The notes beneath the pieces are model-generated. The model saw only the letters and a program-made list of their open reading frames with translations. It did not search any database and had not been told where the DNA came from. From IMG/VR virus record IMGVR_UViG_3300042987_003546, positions 1 to 23,989 of that record: 23,989 nucleotides of DNA, one strand, 5' to 3'. Within the stretch, counting starts at the first letter, position 1; the number at the start of each line of letters is the position of its first letter. The DNA comes from a virus. A program made the position numbers and the translations under genes. Positions 8,941 through 15,517 of this stretch are shown piece after piece.

Positions 8941-8957
8941 TGCCAGAACTTCTGGCA
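8941..8957. promoter_or_regulatory. Perfect palindrome, operator-like
   Basis: TGCCAGAA-C-TTCTGGCA, two 8-base arms around a single base, in the 136-base gap between the 102-aa and 70-aa genes. No T run follows on either strand, so an operator is more likely than a terminator. No convincing promoter hexamers were found beside it. Confidence 0.6.
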
Positions 8958-8992
8958 TGTCCGCGATTCGCCGGAGTTTGCTGTTTCATGGG

Positions 8993-9301
8993 TCATCGAA
9001 TTTCTTTCAGAATCATTTCTGCCGCAGCGGCGAGTCCACGGTCAACCTGTTCATGAATCATGTTCGCAGCGACGGTCCCGGAGATCCGTAGCTTGCTGGA
9101 CACTCGCCGACAAGAAATCAGTTCCATGCCGACGTCAAACGCATTCGCTGGGTGCATGCAGTACGCAAGGTAAAATCCGCTTGGCAGTTCCCATAGATCA
9201 GCCAGTTTCGCCAGCCGCTTCAAGCGTTCATTCGCCGACATCCAATCGGCTTGCAGTTTGTTTTTCATCGGCGACAGTCCAGTGACAAATCTTCGCGCCA
9301 T
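8993..9301 (-). CDS. Hypothetical protein, 102 aa, first gene of the minus-strand island
   Basis: Start chosen at ATG 9301 with AAAGGAAG about eight bases upstream; the longer form from 9373 would begin upstream of the -10 element of the island promoter and so would not be transcribed from it. Basic N-terminus (MARRFVTGLSPMKNK), a helical middle (SANERLKRLAKLADLWELP) and an Ala-rich C-terminal helix. Family not recognised. It is followed by a 136-base gap holding a palindrome, suggesting separate control of the rest of the island. Confidence 0.66.
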   Translation of the reverse strand: MARRFVTGLSPMKNKLQADWMSANERLKRLAKLADLWELPSGFYLAYCMHPANAFDVGMELISCRRVSSKLRISGTVAANMIHEQVDRGLAAAAEMILKEIR

Positions 9302-9352
9302 GGTCAGCTTCCTTTCGGCTTTGTTTGGTGGTGTCGTTTGTCCTTCCATAGT

Positions 9353-9383
9353 ATTATACGTCATTGGGGGCACGTTGGATCAA
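9353..9383 (-). promoter_or_regulatory. Promoter of the minus-strand island
   Basis: On the minus strand a perfect TATAAT (9353-9358) lies 19 bases from TTGATC (9378-9383). The expected RNA start is about 45 bases before ATG 9301. The spacer is slightly long for a sigma70 promoter. Confidence 0.65.
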
Positions 9384-9398
9384 GTCCAATGGGGGCAC
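9363..9398. promoter_or_regulatory. Operator-like repeats around the -35 element
   Basis: TGGGGGCAC occurs twice (9365-9373 and 9390-9398), 25 bases apart, on either side of the -35 element; a dyad TTGGA-N5-TCCAA (9375-9389) is centred on it. The layout suggests repressor binding, possibly by the island HTH protein (inference). Confidence 0.5.
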
Positions 9399-9503
9399 AT
9401 TCGCGGAATTATGGAAAATTTCCCACGAAACCACGAAAAAACCGTTTGTGACAAAATCAGAATCTGGCCAAGTTTTTTCTTGATTCCGATATTGACCGTG
9501 ATC

Positions 9504-9534
9504 TTCAAACTCTGTTGACTACGCACTGTATAAC
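9504..9534 (+). promoter_or_regulatory. Candidate late promoter (weak)
   Basis: TATAAC (9529-9534, 5 of 6) with TTCAAA (9504-9509, 4 of 6) and a 19-base spacer. It points at the head genes, but the match is poor and the phage may use a modified polymerase or antitermination instead. Confidence 0.28.
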
Positions 9535-9553
9535 GGGGTAGCCACCCCAGTGA

Positions 9554-9576
9554 GGTATTGGAACAACCAAGCCGCG
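9554..9576 (+). repeat. Duplicated mini-hairpin element, copy A
   Basis: 23 bases identical to 12223-12245. It contains TTGG-AACAA-CCAA (9558-9570), a four-pair hairpin with a five-base loop, and ends with the 5' arm of the following terminator. Confidence 0.9.
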
Positions 9577-9602
9577 CACCTATCCGGGTTCGCGGCTTTT
9601 TT
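9569..9602 (+). terminator. Intrinsic terminator/attenuator before the head genes
   Basis: Stem AAGCCGCG (9569-9576) / CGCGGCTT (9591-9598), with an inner ACC/GGT pairing, then a T6 run (9597-9602). Only 20 bases separate it from the next start codon, so transcripts coming from upstream would have to pass it. Confidence 0.8.
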
Positions 9603-9621
9603 CGTTTGCGGAGTTCGCCAA

Positions 9622-10500
9622 ATGACACTGGTCTTCAACGGTCTCGACATGAGCGGGACGACAGCACACCGACCGACGAACGCCGAAATTGGCCAGCCCT
9701 ACTTCGATACCACTCTCAACACGCTGTTGGTATGGAACGGTTCGGCATGGCAAGACGCTGCTGACTCGACAGCTCCTGCAATCAATGGGGCGGCGGGAAC
9801 CACGGGCACAGGAACTACGGCGGGAACCGCTGGTGGTGCCGTGTCGCTGACAGCCGGGGCGGGCGGTGCCAAAACCGGCACGGGCGCGGCGGCTGGCGGG
9901 GCCGGTGGAGCAATCACCGAAACGGCTGGGAACGGTGGTAACACCGCATCGGCTGGCAGTGATGCTGGCGGGGCGGGCGGTGGTGTCACGCTGACTGCTG
10001 GAACCGGTGGCAACGCCACGGCAGGAACCGGAAACGGTGGGGCCGGTGGCAGTATCAACCTTGTGCCAGGGGCAGGCGGCACGTCCGCAGGCGGCACAGC
10101 GGGTGCCAATGGCGAAGTCAAGGTGAACGGCGTGGCAGGTCTGATGCAGGCCGACTTCGTTTATGGCGAAGCGACCCCGTTGGATGCGGCCTTTTTCATC
10201 GCCTGCCGAAACTATCGCGTCAAGTCGATCATCGTGCGACCGCTGGTCGTTGGGTCGGATGGTGGGGCTGTGACAGCCCAGATTCGCAAAGCTCCCAGCG
10301 GGACGGCGATGGCCTCGGGCACGGTCCTGCACTCGGGAAGTGCCGATCTGAAGGGCACGATCAACACGAATCAAAGTCTCACGCTCAGTTCCACGTCATC
10401 GGATCTCGACATCGCGTCAGGTGATGCCATCGGGATTGACGTGACAGGCGTCACAACTGCTGCTCGCGGGGTTATCTCCGTTCTGCTCAATCCACGGTAA
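9622..10500 (+). CDS. Gly-rich collagen/roll-like virion protein (putative head fibre)
   Basis: Start chosen at ATG 9622 with GGAG eight bases upstream; the longer GTG version from 9550 would translate the terminator hairpin. 292 aa. The N-terminus carries a segment typical of phage fibre and structural proteins (GQPYFDTTLNTLLVWNGSAW, about 27-46). Residues about 55-170 are Gly/Ala/Thr-rich, with GGAGG motifs recurring every 15-30 residues alternating with VSLTAG-, VTLTAG- and INLVPG-type strands, which suggests a repeating beta-roll or collagen-like shaft. The C-terminal 120 residues look like a compact beta domain, possibly a jelly roll. Its position directly before the scaffold and capsid genes suggests a head fibre or decoration protein rather than a tail fibre (inference). 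Confidence 0.65.
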   Translation: MTLVFNGLDMSGTTAHRPTNAEIGQPYFDTTLNTLLVWNGSAWQDAADSTAPAINGAAGTTGTGTTAGTAGGAVSLTAGAGGAKTGTGAAAGGAGGAITETAGNGGNTASAGSDAGGAGGGVTLTAGTGGNATAGTGNGGAGGSINLVPGAGGTSAGGTAGANGEVKVNGVAGLMQADFVYGEATPLDAAFFIACRNYRVKSIIVRPLVVGSDGGAVTAQIRKAPSGTAMASGTVLHSGSADLKGTINTNQSLTLSSTSSDLDIASGDAIGIDVTGVTTAARGVISVLLNPR

Positions 10501-10502
10501 TC

Positions 10503-12200
10503 ATGGTTGCAACGCTCACACCGACGAAGCCCGCTGCTCCGCTGCGAATTCAGCCTATGCTGAATGAACGGCAGGATGCGTTCGTGGAACGTGCGGACCG
10601 AGCGTTGCGAACGTCGATTCCAGACCGAAATTCCCGCATGTCGGCCATCGCGCAGGCATGGGGGGCCAGCGGCAACGAATCCAGGCTGCAACAGCGAGTC
10701 CGGGAAGCACTCGCAGCGGTGGGAGAATGTCCGGTCGATCAGCTTGATACCGTGTTTGTGACACGACCGAACAGGCCGATCTTTCCAGAGCATTCGACCA
10801 TCGGCCCTGATGGGTCTCCGCAGCGATACGACCGGGCAGCATTAGCGGCAATCGTGGATCGATGCAATCGGCGAATCCTCGATACCGGGGATCTGGCGGC
10901 AATGTCTGCCGGGCACACTCCGACGCAGGAGCAGCAAGCCAAGGGCATGCCGATGCCCGATCTGGTTGGTTTCACAGGCCCGTTTCGGTTGGGACTGATC
11001 GGCACGGATCGGCCACGATGGTGCATCTTCGGCGATGAACACATTTTTCGCGACGATTACGCGCGAGTGAAGAAAATGCCGCGTCGGTCTCCCGAAGTGT
11101 GGATGGAACCACGCATGGCAGACCGAGTGATGGACCCTATCGCAGTGTTGGGGGCCGAAACCCCACGCCTGGATACCGGGTTGTCTCGATTCTCCCGTGG
11201 GCGGCTGGATTCAGCCCGTTACACGAATGTCGCACGTTACAGCCTGGGAGCCATGCCGGGCGGTGCGAATACCTTTGTTCAAGACTATTCCGCTGGGGAT
11301 GACGATATGGACGATAACGCGATTCAGTCGCTTGTTGCGGCCGTGATTCAAGGGCTGCAGGCAACCCCCCAGTGGGCATGGATCACGGAACAGATGGGCC
11401 AGGGCGAAGGAAACCCGACGCCAATGGACGCAGATCAGGGGCCAACGCCATCGGCGGACGCAACGCCGGTGCCCGGGGCCACCGATCCGAATGCGGGCGG
11501 ACTTCCCACAGACATGGGGGGCGCTCCTGCTCCCGATGCGTCCGCCATGCCGGATGCCGGGGCACCAAGCCCAGCGCCGGACGCTGCGAGTCCCATGGAT
11601 GCAACGCCACCAGCGGCGGACAGCAGCCCGACCGACAACACAGGCGGCGGGGCCACGCCAGACGAACTGGCCAGCATGGGGGACGATGAAAAGGACGAAT
11701 ACAGTCGTCTGTCGTCTCCAGCCCATCAAGCGGGTTACATGGTGGCACGGCGACGGCACGCCAAACCAGCGGGAGCCATGCAGTACGCCAATCCGATCGA
11801 GAAGGCTCGCTATTCCCGCATGGAAGCGGAAAACGTCAGCCTGAAGGGCGAAGTGGCGGCACTGCGAGCCCAGCGGACGTTCCAGGAGCGATATTCGAAG
11901 TTGTCCGAACTCAGCCAGTTCCACGAATTCAACATCGAGGAAGAAGCACAGGAATGTGCGGGCATGAAGGACGATCAGTTCCATCGGCATTTGGAACGCA
12001 TCGCCACGCGGTACAGCCGACGCGACCCCAACGGCGGGATGCCAGTGTTGTTTACGCCACCATTGGACCAGCCAAAGCCAGACGACGAAAAGAAAGCCCG
12101 CTACAGCCGTCGGGCCGTCGAGATTGCATCGCGTTCGCCGGGCATGAGTGCCGACGAGGCATTCCAGCAAGCCAAAAAGGAGATCGATGCGGGGCATTGA
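10503..12200 (+). CDS. Head maturation protease/scaffold fusion (Mu gpI-like)
   Basis: 565 aa, ATG two bases after the previous stop; no strong ribosome site, so coupling is likely. Residues about 80-220 follow the layout of Mu gpI-type phage proteases: a YDRAALAAIVDRCN helix, SAGHT (135-139, His a candidate catalytic residue), then RRSPEVW (194-200) and IAVLGAETPRL. Residues 290-400 are a Pro/Ala/Asp-rich disordered linker. Residues about 430-565 are a charged coiled coil (MEAENVSLKGEVAALRAQ) and a helical tail, as expected of a scaffold. RYS or RYT occurs six times, possibly self-cleavage or capsid-binding sites. In related phages the protease half cuts the scaffold after procapsid assembly. 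Scaffold role is well supported by position and the coiled coil; protease activity is less certain because the catalytic residues cannot be fixed by eye. Confidence 0.7.
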   Translation: MVATLTPTKPAAPLRIQPMLNERQDAFVERADRALRTSIPDRNSRMSAIAQAWGASGNESRLQQRVREALAAVGECPVDQLDTVFVTRPNRPIFPEHSTIGPDGSPQRYDRAALAAIVDRCNRRILDTGDLAAMSAGHTPTQEQQAKGMPMPDLVGFTGPFRLGLIGTDRPRWCIFGDEHIFRDDYARVKKMPRRSPEVWMEPRMADRVMDPIAVLGAETPRLDTGLSRFSRGRLDSARYTNVARYSLGAMPGGANTFVQDYSAGDDDMDDNAIQSLVAAVIQGLQATPQWAWITEQMGQGEGNPTPMDADQGPTPSADATPVPGATDPNAGGLPTDMGGAPAPDASAMPDAGAPSPAPDAASPMDATPPAADSSPTDNTGGGATPDELASMGDDEKDEYSRLSSPAHQAGYMVARRRHAKPAGAMQYANPIEKARYSRMEAENVSLKGEVAALRAQRTFQERYSKLSELSQFHEFNIEEEAQECAGMKDDQFHRHLERIATRYSRRDPNGGMPVLFTPPLDQPKPDDEKKARYSRRAVEIASRSPGMSADEAFQQAKKEIDAGH

Positions 12201-12222
12201 TCGCATCGTAAATCGTTGTAGC

Positions 12223-12245
12223 GGTATTGGAACAACCAAGCCGCG
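12223..12245 (+). repeat. Duplicated mini-hairpin element, copy B
   Basis: 23 bases identical to 9554-9576, with TTGG-AACAA-CCAA at 12227-12239, in the 97-base gap between the scaffold and cement genes. Confidence 0.9.
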
Positions 12246-12283
12246 AGTTTGCCCAATCGGGTGAATTCGCGGCTTATTTTTTT
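12238..12283 (+). terminator. Intrinsic terminator/attenuator before the capsid genes
   Basis: Stem AAGCCGCGA (12238-12246) / TCGCGGCTT (12267-12275), an inner CCC/GGG pairing, then A and a T7 run (12277-12283). The ribosome site GAGGAG of the cement gene follows at once (12284-12289). Confidence 0.8.
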
Positions 12284-12297
12284 GAGGAGTGAGACAG

Positions 12298-12717
12298 ATG
12301 GATCAGCCCCAAGTCATGTATGCGAACGCCACCATTCTGGTTGCCAGCATCGTCATGATCGACACGTCGCGAAACAACGCGGTCATTCCCTGCACGAGCA
12401 ATGCCCGTGCGTTCGGCGTGGCTGCACTCGGAAGCCGTGAAGCCCCCATCCCCAGCGTGACTGCCGATCCGCCAGAAGCGGCACAGGCGGGGGATAACGT
12501 CGAAGTCTTCACTGCCGGTCGTGTCTGTCTCTGCCGTGCGGGTGGCACGATCACAGCGGGAGCCGAAATCAAGTCCGGTGGTTCGACAGGTGCAGGCATT
12601 GTCTGTGCGGAAACGACTGGCCTCAAGGAAAACTCTGTCGGGACTGCTCTCGAGGCGGCCAGCAGCGGCGAGTATTTCAAACTGCTCGTGATGCCGAAGA
12701 CGATCACAACCCCGTGA
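12298..12717 (+). CDS. Putative capsid cement/decoration protein (DUF2190-like)
   Basis: 139 aa from ATG 12298, with GAGGAG eight bases upstream. The protein is a string of short beta strands with a decoration-protein pattern: an N-terminal VIPCTSNARAFGVAAL segment, then GDNVEVFTAGRVCLCRAGG, ITAGAEIKSGG and VGTALEAASSGEYFKLLV. This order and the location immediately before the major capsid gene match DUF2190-type cement proteins, which bind the outer capsid surface and stabilise it. Three cysteines are present (residues about 33, 79 and 81). Assignment rests on pattern and context, not on a database search. Confidence 0.68.
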   Translation: MDQPQVMYANATILVASIVMIDTSRNNAVIPCTSNARAFGVAALGSREAPIPSVTADPPEAAQAGDNVEVFTAGRVCLCRAGGTITAGAEIKSGGSTGAGIVCAETTGLKENSVGTALEAASSGEYFKLLVMPKTITTP

Positions 12718-12754
12718 TCGATGATCGTTTGAGTTTGTGATTTGAAATGAAAAA

Positions 12755-12782
12755 CCCGGTTTGGACGCCAATCCAAACCGGG
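12755..12782. terminator. Strong hairpin before the capsid gene (terminator on the minus strand)
   Basis: Perfect 11-bp stem CCCGGTTTGGA / TCCAAACCGGG with a six-base loop. On the minus strand it is followed by TTTTT, a textbook terminator, yet no minus-strand gene is nearby. On the plus strand there is no T run, so for the capsid transcript it may act as an mRNA-stabilising or processing structure. Confidence 0.75.
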
Positions 12783-12876
12783 CTCAGAACTAACCAGCGG
12801 CGAAACGCCACGGCCAGCCCAGACAGCAGCCAGCGTAACGTAGCCGCCCAGTGAAAAGAAAGGGCAAGCAACCATC

Positions 12877-13929
12877 ATGGCTGCAGCAGCTACGTTCCCC
12901 AGTGGTAATAATACATTCGTGAAGGATCACGAGTCGTCTGGCAAGTTGACGATCAACTTCAGCCGCAATCCCAAGAAGTTCGCGCTGAACCGGTACATCC
13001 AGATCATCCCCGTCAAGAAGATGGCAGGGTACTACCTGGAAATGACCGTGGAAGAGGCCGGTCGCTTGTTGAACAGCGATGGGGCCGAATTCGACTGGCC
13101 CGATGGTGCCGATGCTCCAGCCGGGGCGGACGGTACTGAATCGTTCGTGTTCAAGGAATTCCGTACCAAGCGGAAAGCCTACGCGGTTCGCCTCGGCGAA
13201 TTAGCCGTGGAACAGGCTGGCTGGAACATCAGCGAAGCCCACCTGAACATCAAGGCCCAGCAAGCGATGACGAGTCGCACGCAGGACGTTGTGACCGCGT
13301 TGACGACCAGCGGGAACTACGCCAATTCGCACGTAAGTGCGGCGAGTGCCATTTCGGGCAACTCGGGCACGCTGGCTGCGTCTACCACAGCACGCCAGGA
13401 CATCAAGCGAGCCTTCAACACGATGGCACAGCAGATCATCGTTGACACCCTCGGCGCGGTGACAACCGACGATCTGCGTATCGTGATGGGACCAACGGAT
13501 GCGGCCCTGATTGCCCAGTGTCAAGAAATCGTTGACCACATCAAGGGGTCGCCGGATGCCTTGGCACAGGTCAAGGGCGAGATTCCAGGCACGAACACCC
13601 GATTCGGTCTGCCGGACAAACTGTACGGCTTCAAGATCGAAATCGAAGACGCGGTGAAGGTGACTTCCCGCAAGGGTGCGACAGCCGTAAAGACGTTCGT
13701 CTGGCCAAGCGGTTCTCTCGTCATGTGTTCGCAGGTCGGGGGACTGGTCGGTCAGGCCGACACGCCAAACTTCTCGACGGCATGTCTGTTCGTCTATGAA
13801 AAGGACGAAATGGCGGTTGAAAGCCAGCATGACGCATGGAACCGACGGCACGACACTCGCGTCGTGGACAATCGCCAAGCCAAGGTGGTTGCTCCTGCCA
13901 GCGGGTTCCTGTTGACCGGAATTGTCTGA
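12877..13929 (+). CDS. Major capsid protein (HK97-fold type)
   Basis: 350 aa. ATG 12877, with AAAGGG about 12 bases upstream. The N-terminus is short and lacks a long charged delta domain, consistent with a separate scaffold gene. The middle has the pattern of a capsid P domain: repeated helix DVVTALTTSGNY, a Ser/Ala/Gly-rich stretch, a helix DIKRAFNTMAQQII, then TTDDLRIVMGPTDAALI. The C-terminal third (GLPDKLYGFKIEIEDAV; GSLVMCSQVGG) is the usual strand-rich end with a conserved native-state region. Size, position after the scaffold and cement genes and before the connector all fit. The gene is flanked on both sides by unusually strong RNA hairpins. Confidence 0.85.
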   Translation: MAAAATFPSGNNTFVKDHESSGKLTINFSRNPKKFALNRYIQIIPVKKMAGYYLEMTVEEAGRLLNSDGAEFDWPDGADAPAGADGTESFVFKEFRTKRKAYAVRLGELAVEQAGWNISEAHLNIKAQQAMTSRTQDVVTALTTSGNYANSHVSAASAISGNSGTLAASTTARQDIKRAFNTMAQQIIVDTLGAVTTDDLRIVMGPTDAALIAQCQEIVDHIKGSPDALAQVKGEIPGTNTRFGLPDKLYGFKIEIEDAVKVTSRKGATAVKTFVWPSGSLVMCSQVGGLVGQADTPNFSTACLFVYEKDEMAVESQHDAWNRRHDTRVVDNRQAKVVAPASGFLLTGIV

Positions 13930-13944
13930 GTCCTCTTTCGCGAA

Positions 13945-13986
13945 CGGAGCGGTGATCGACCGGGAAACCGATTGATCACCGTTCCG
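13945..13986 (+). other. Long RNA hairpin after the capsid gene
   Basis: 13-bp stem (13945-13957 with 13974-13986, one G-U pair) continued through a near-paired GAC/ATT step into a CGG-GAAA-CCG tip with a GNRA tetraloop. No T run follows, so it is not an intrinsic terminator. It is placed 16 bases after the capsid stop and could block 3' exonucleases or be a processing site. Confidence 0.75.
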
Positions 13987-14008
13987 GGGCGAAACCGGAG
14001 AAGTGCCA

Positions 14009-14518
14009 GTGTCAGCCTATGCCACCCCCGCCGACATGATAAACGCGTTCGACGCGTCGATTCTCGGGGATGTTGTGTCTGATACGGGAGTGCAGATCGA
14101 CGAATCCGGGCTGGCAACCAACGATAAATTGCTCTCGGCACTGCTGCGAGCGTCGGGCGAAGTCGAAGCGGCCGTCATCGCAGGCGGGATGTACACACCA
14201 GCGGAACTGGCGGGACTGACTGGCAACGGTCATGCCTTGCTGGTGGAAGTCGTCTGTTGTGTGGCCATGTGCAAGCTACTGCGACGTCGGCCATCAACGC
14301 GGACGGAAGAGTTGCAGAAGGGCGTTTGCGGGGATGCCAAGGATTTACTGCAGGCGCTTCGAAAGGGCGATGCGGTGTTCGGTGGGTCCGCCAATGCGAC
14401 GGACGGGACGTTGCCAGAAACGACAGGTCCAACGTCAGCGACATTTGCGAATCTGAATATGACGGTGGACCAGACAAAGAACTACTACCCACGACGGCGA
14501 TTGCCGTACGGGCGTTGA
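14009..14518 (+). CDS. Head-tail connector protein (DUF1320/Mu gp36-like)
   Basis: Start chosen at GTG 14009, because GGAG (13997-14000) is eight bases away; the alternative GTG at 14003 is only two bases from it. 169 aa. The opening segment SAYATPADMINAFD and the following helices (NDKLLSALLRASGEVEAAVIAG; LLVEVVCCVAMCKLLRRR) match the helical head-completion proteins of the Mu gp36/HK97 gp6 type, which form the ring between portal and tail. Its location directly after the capsid gene supports this. Confidence 0.72.
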   Translation: MSAYATPADMINAFDASILGDVVSDTGVQIDESGLATNDKLLSALLRASGEVEAAVIAGGMYTPAELAGLTGNGHALLVEVVCCVAMCKLLRRRPSTRTEELQKGVCGDAKDLLQALRKGDAVFGGSANATDGTLPETTGPTSATFANLNMTVDQTKNYYPRRRLPYGR

Positions 14519-14533
14519 TAGGGAGAGATCACG

Positions 14534-15088
14534 ATGACCGTTCCATCAGTAACAGCCCCATGTTTCCAGGTGCCCGGCCCGGTACAAGTCTGGGTTGGCA
14601 CGGGCTCGGCCGCTGCGATGGAATTTTTCGGATACACGCGTGGCGGCGTGCGAATCACGGAACAGGCGTTCTGGGATGAGTTGAAGTCCGACGTCAGCGG
14701 CGGGGAGCGGGGGCCGATGGCCGATGCGCAATTCCTCGGGGAACAGCACACCGTTGACGTGGAAATGGCGCAGTACACGGAAGCGATTCTGAACAAGTTG
14801 CTGCTGCGGGTGAATGCGGGTGCCACGCGAGTCCCGGGCATGCTGATGAACTGTTCGGGAGCGTATTTCAGGCTCGCATTGATCGCATCAAACTTTGTGC
14901 GCAATTACACGCGAGTCCTGATTCTGGATCCCATCGACCACGGGGCCGTGGGTTTCACGTCCAAGTATCCACGCGTCAACTTCACCTGTTTGCAAGATCC
15001 GTCAGCGACGGCGGGCACAAACGGGGCACCGACGATCTACAGCCCGTGGAACACGGCGGTCACTGTCAGCGGTTCAACCGTGACGTAA
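14534..15088 (+). CDS. Putative major tail tube protein
   Basis: 184 aa from ATG 14534 after GGGAGAG. The pattern GYTRGGVRITEQAFWDELK, then SGGERGPMADAQFLGEQHTV and a short helix (AQYTEAILNKLL) is the usual layout of siphovirus tail tube subunits and related beta-barrel tube proteins. It is placed immediately before the tail assembly chaperone, where tube genes sit in siphovirus genomes. The last 30 residues are Thr/Ser/Gly-rich. A minor virion role cannot be excluded. Confidence 0.65.
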   Translation: MTVPSVTAPCFQVPGPVQVWVGTGSAAAMEFFGYTRGGVRITEQAFWDELKSDVSGGERGPMADAQFLGEQHTVDVEMAQYTEAILNKLLLRVNAGATRVPGMLMNCSGAYFRLALIASNFVRNYTRVLILDPIDHGAVGFTSKYPRVNFTCLQDPSATAGTNGAPTIYSPWNTAVTVSGSTVT

Positions 15089-15097
15089 GAGGGCAGT

Positions 15098-15517
15098 ATG
15101 ATTCGGTCAATTCTTTTCTGGCTCGCGTACGCCGTGGGGCTCGATCCTCGCGGCCTGTTCGCGTTTTGGGATGGCCGGAAGTGGCGATATGCCGATCCGA
15201 TGGGAGTCGCACGCCGGTTGTGGTCCCTGCCAGAGTTCGACAGCGGGAAGTCCCGGGAGTTGATCGCGGGCGGGGTCGGTACTCTGATCGTCCAAGGGTA
15301 TTCCGAGATTGCCCAAGCGGTACAGCACGCGTTTGACGTCCTTCCCGCCGAAGACGGTGGATTGACCGAAGTTGAATGCGATTTGCTGCTGAATCGCTTC
15401 GAAACGTACCTGGGTGACTTAAAAAAAAATGGCAGTCCTTTGCCGATCTCGGTGCCGTCTACGGTGCCGTTTGTCTCCCCAGACTTACCCACGAGTGCCG
15501 CGTCGGTCTCTGGCTGA
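15098..15517 (+). CDS. Tail assembly chaperone, short (zero-frame) product
   Basis: 139 aa; ATG 15098 with GAGGG five bases upstream. Characteristic segments are FAFWDGRKWRYADPM (about 21-35), a helical middle (GTLIVQGYSEIAQAVQHAFDVLP) and GGLTEVECDLLLNRFETYLGDLKKN up to the A9 run. The 30 residues after the run are Ser/Pro/Val-rich and look non-structured. This equals lambda gpG in position and logic: it lies between the tube and tape measure genes and binds the tape measure protein during tail assembly. Confidence 0.75.
   Translation: MIRSILFWLAYAVGLDPRGLFAFWDGRKWRYADPMGVARRLWSLPEFDSGKSRELIAGGVGTLIVQGYSEIAQAVQHAFDVLPAEDGGLTEVECDLLLNRFETYLGDLKKNGSPLPISVPSTVPFVSPDLPTSAASVSG

Larger units (their letters stand above)
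9302..9621. other. Divergent control region, 320 bases without a gene
   Basis: Separates the minus-strand island from the plus-strand head genes. It is AT-rich (9421-9480 has 24 G+C of 60). It holds a minus-strand promoter with operator-like repeats (9353-9398), a tandem CCACGAAA pair (9423-9438), a weak plus-strand promoter candidate, a small GGGGT/ACCCC hairpin (9535-9548) and a mini-hairpin fused to a terminator (9554-9602). Confidence 0.8.

Noticed and set aside
9515-9534. TTGACT plus TATAAC as a promoter
   Set aside because: Only eight bases separate the hexamers, far too few for a sigma70 promoter.
9550-9621. GTG start at 9550 for the Gly-rich protein
   Set aside because: It would translate the terminator hairpin and lacks a ribosome site; ATG 9622 has GGAG at ideal spacing.
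11211-12239. 342-aa minus-strand ORF opposite the scaffold gene
   Set aside because: Antisense shadow of a GC-rich gene; composition (Arg, Trp, His, Cys-rich) is typical of reverse-frame translation and it spans the terminator at 12238.
15421-15429. A9 run as a simple sequencing error or pseudogene
   Set aside because: Cannot be excluded without reads, but a frameshift at precisely this gene position is the rule in siphoviruses, so programmed slippage is preferred.
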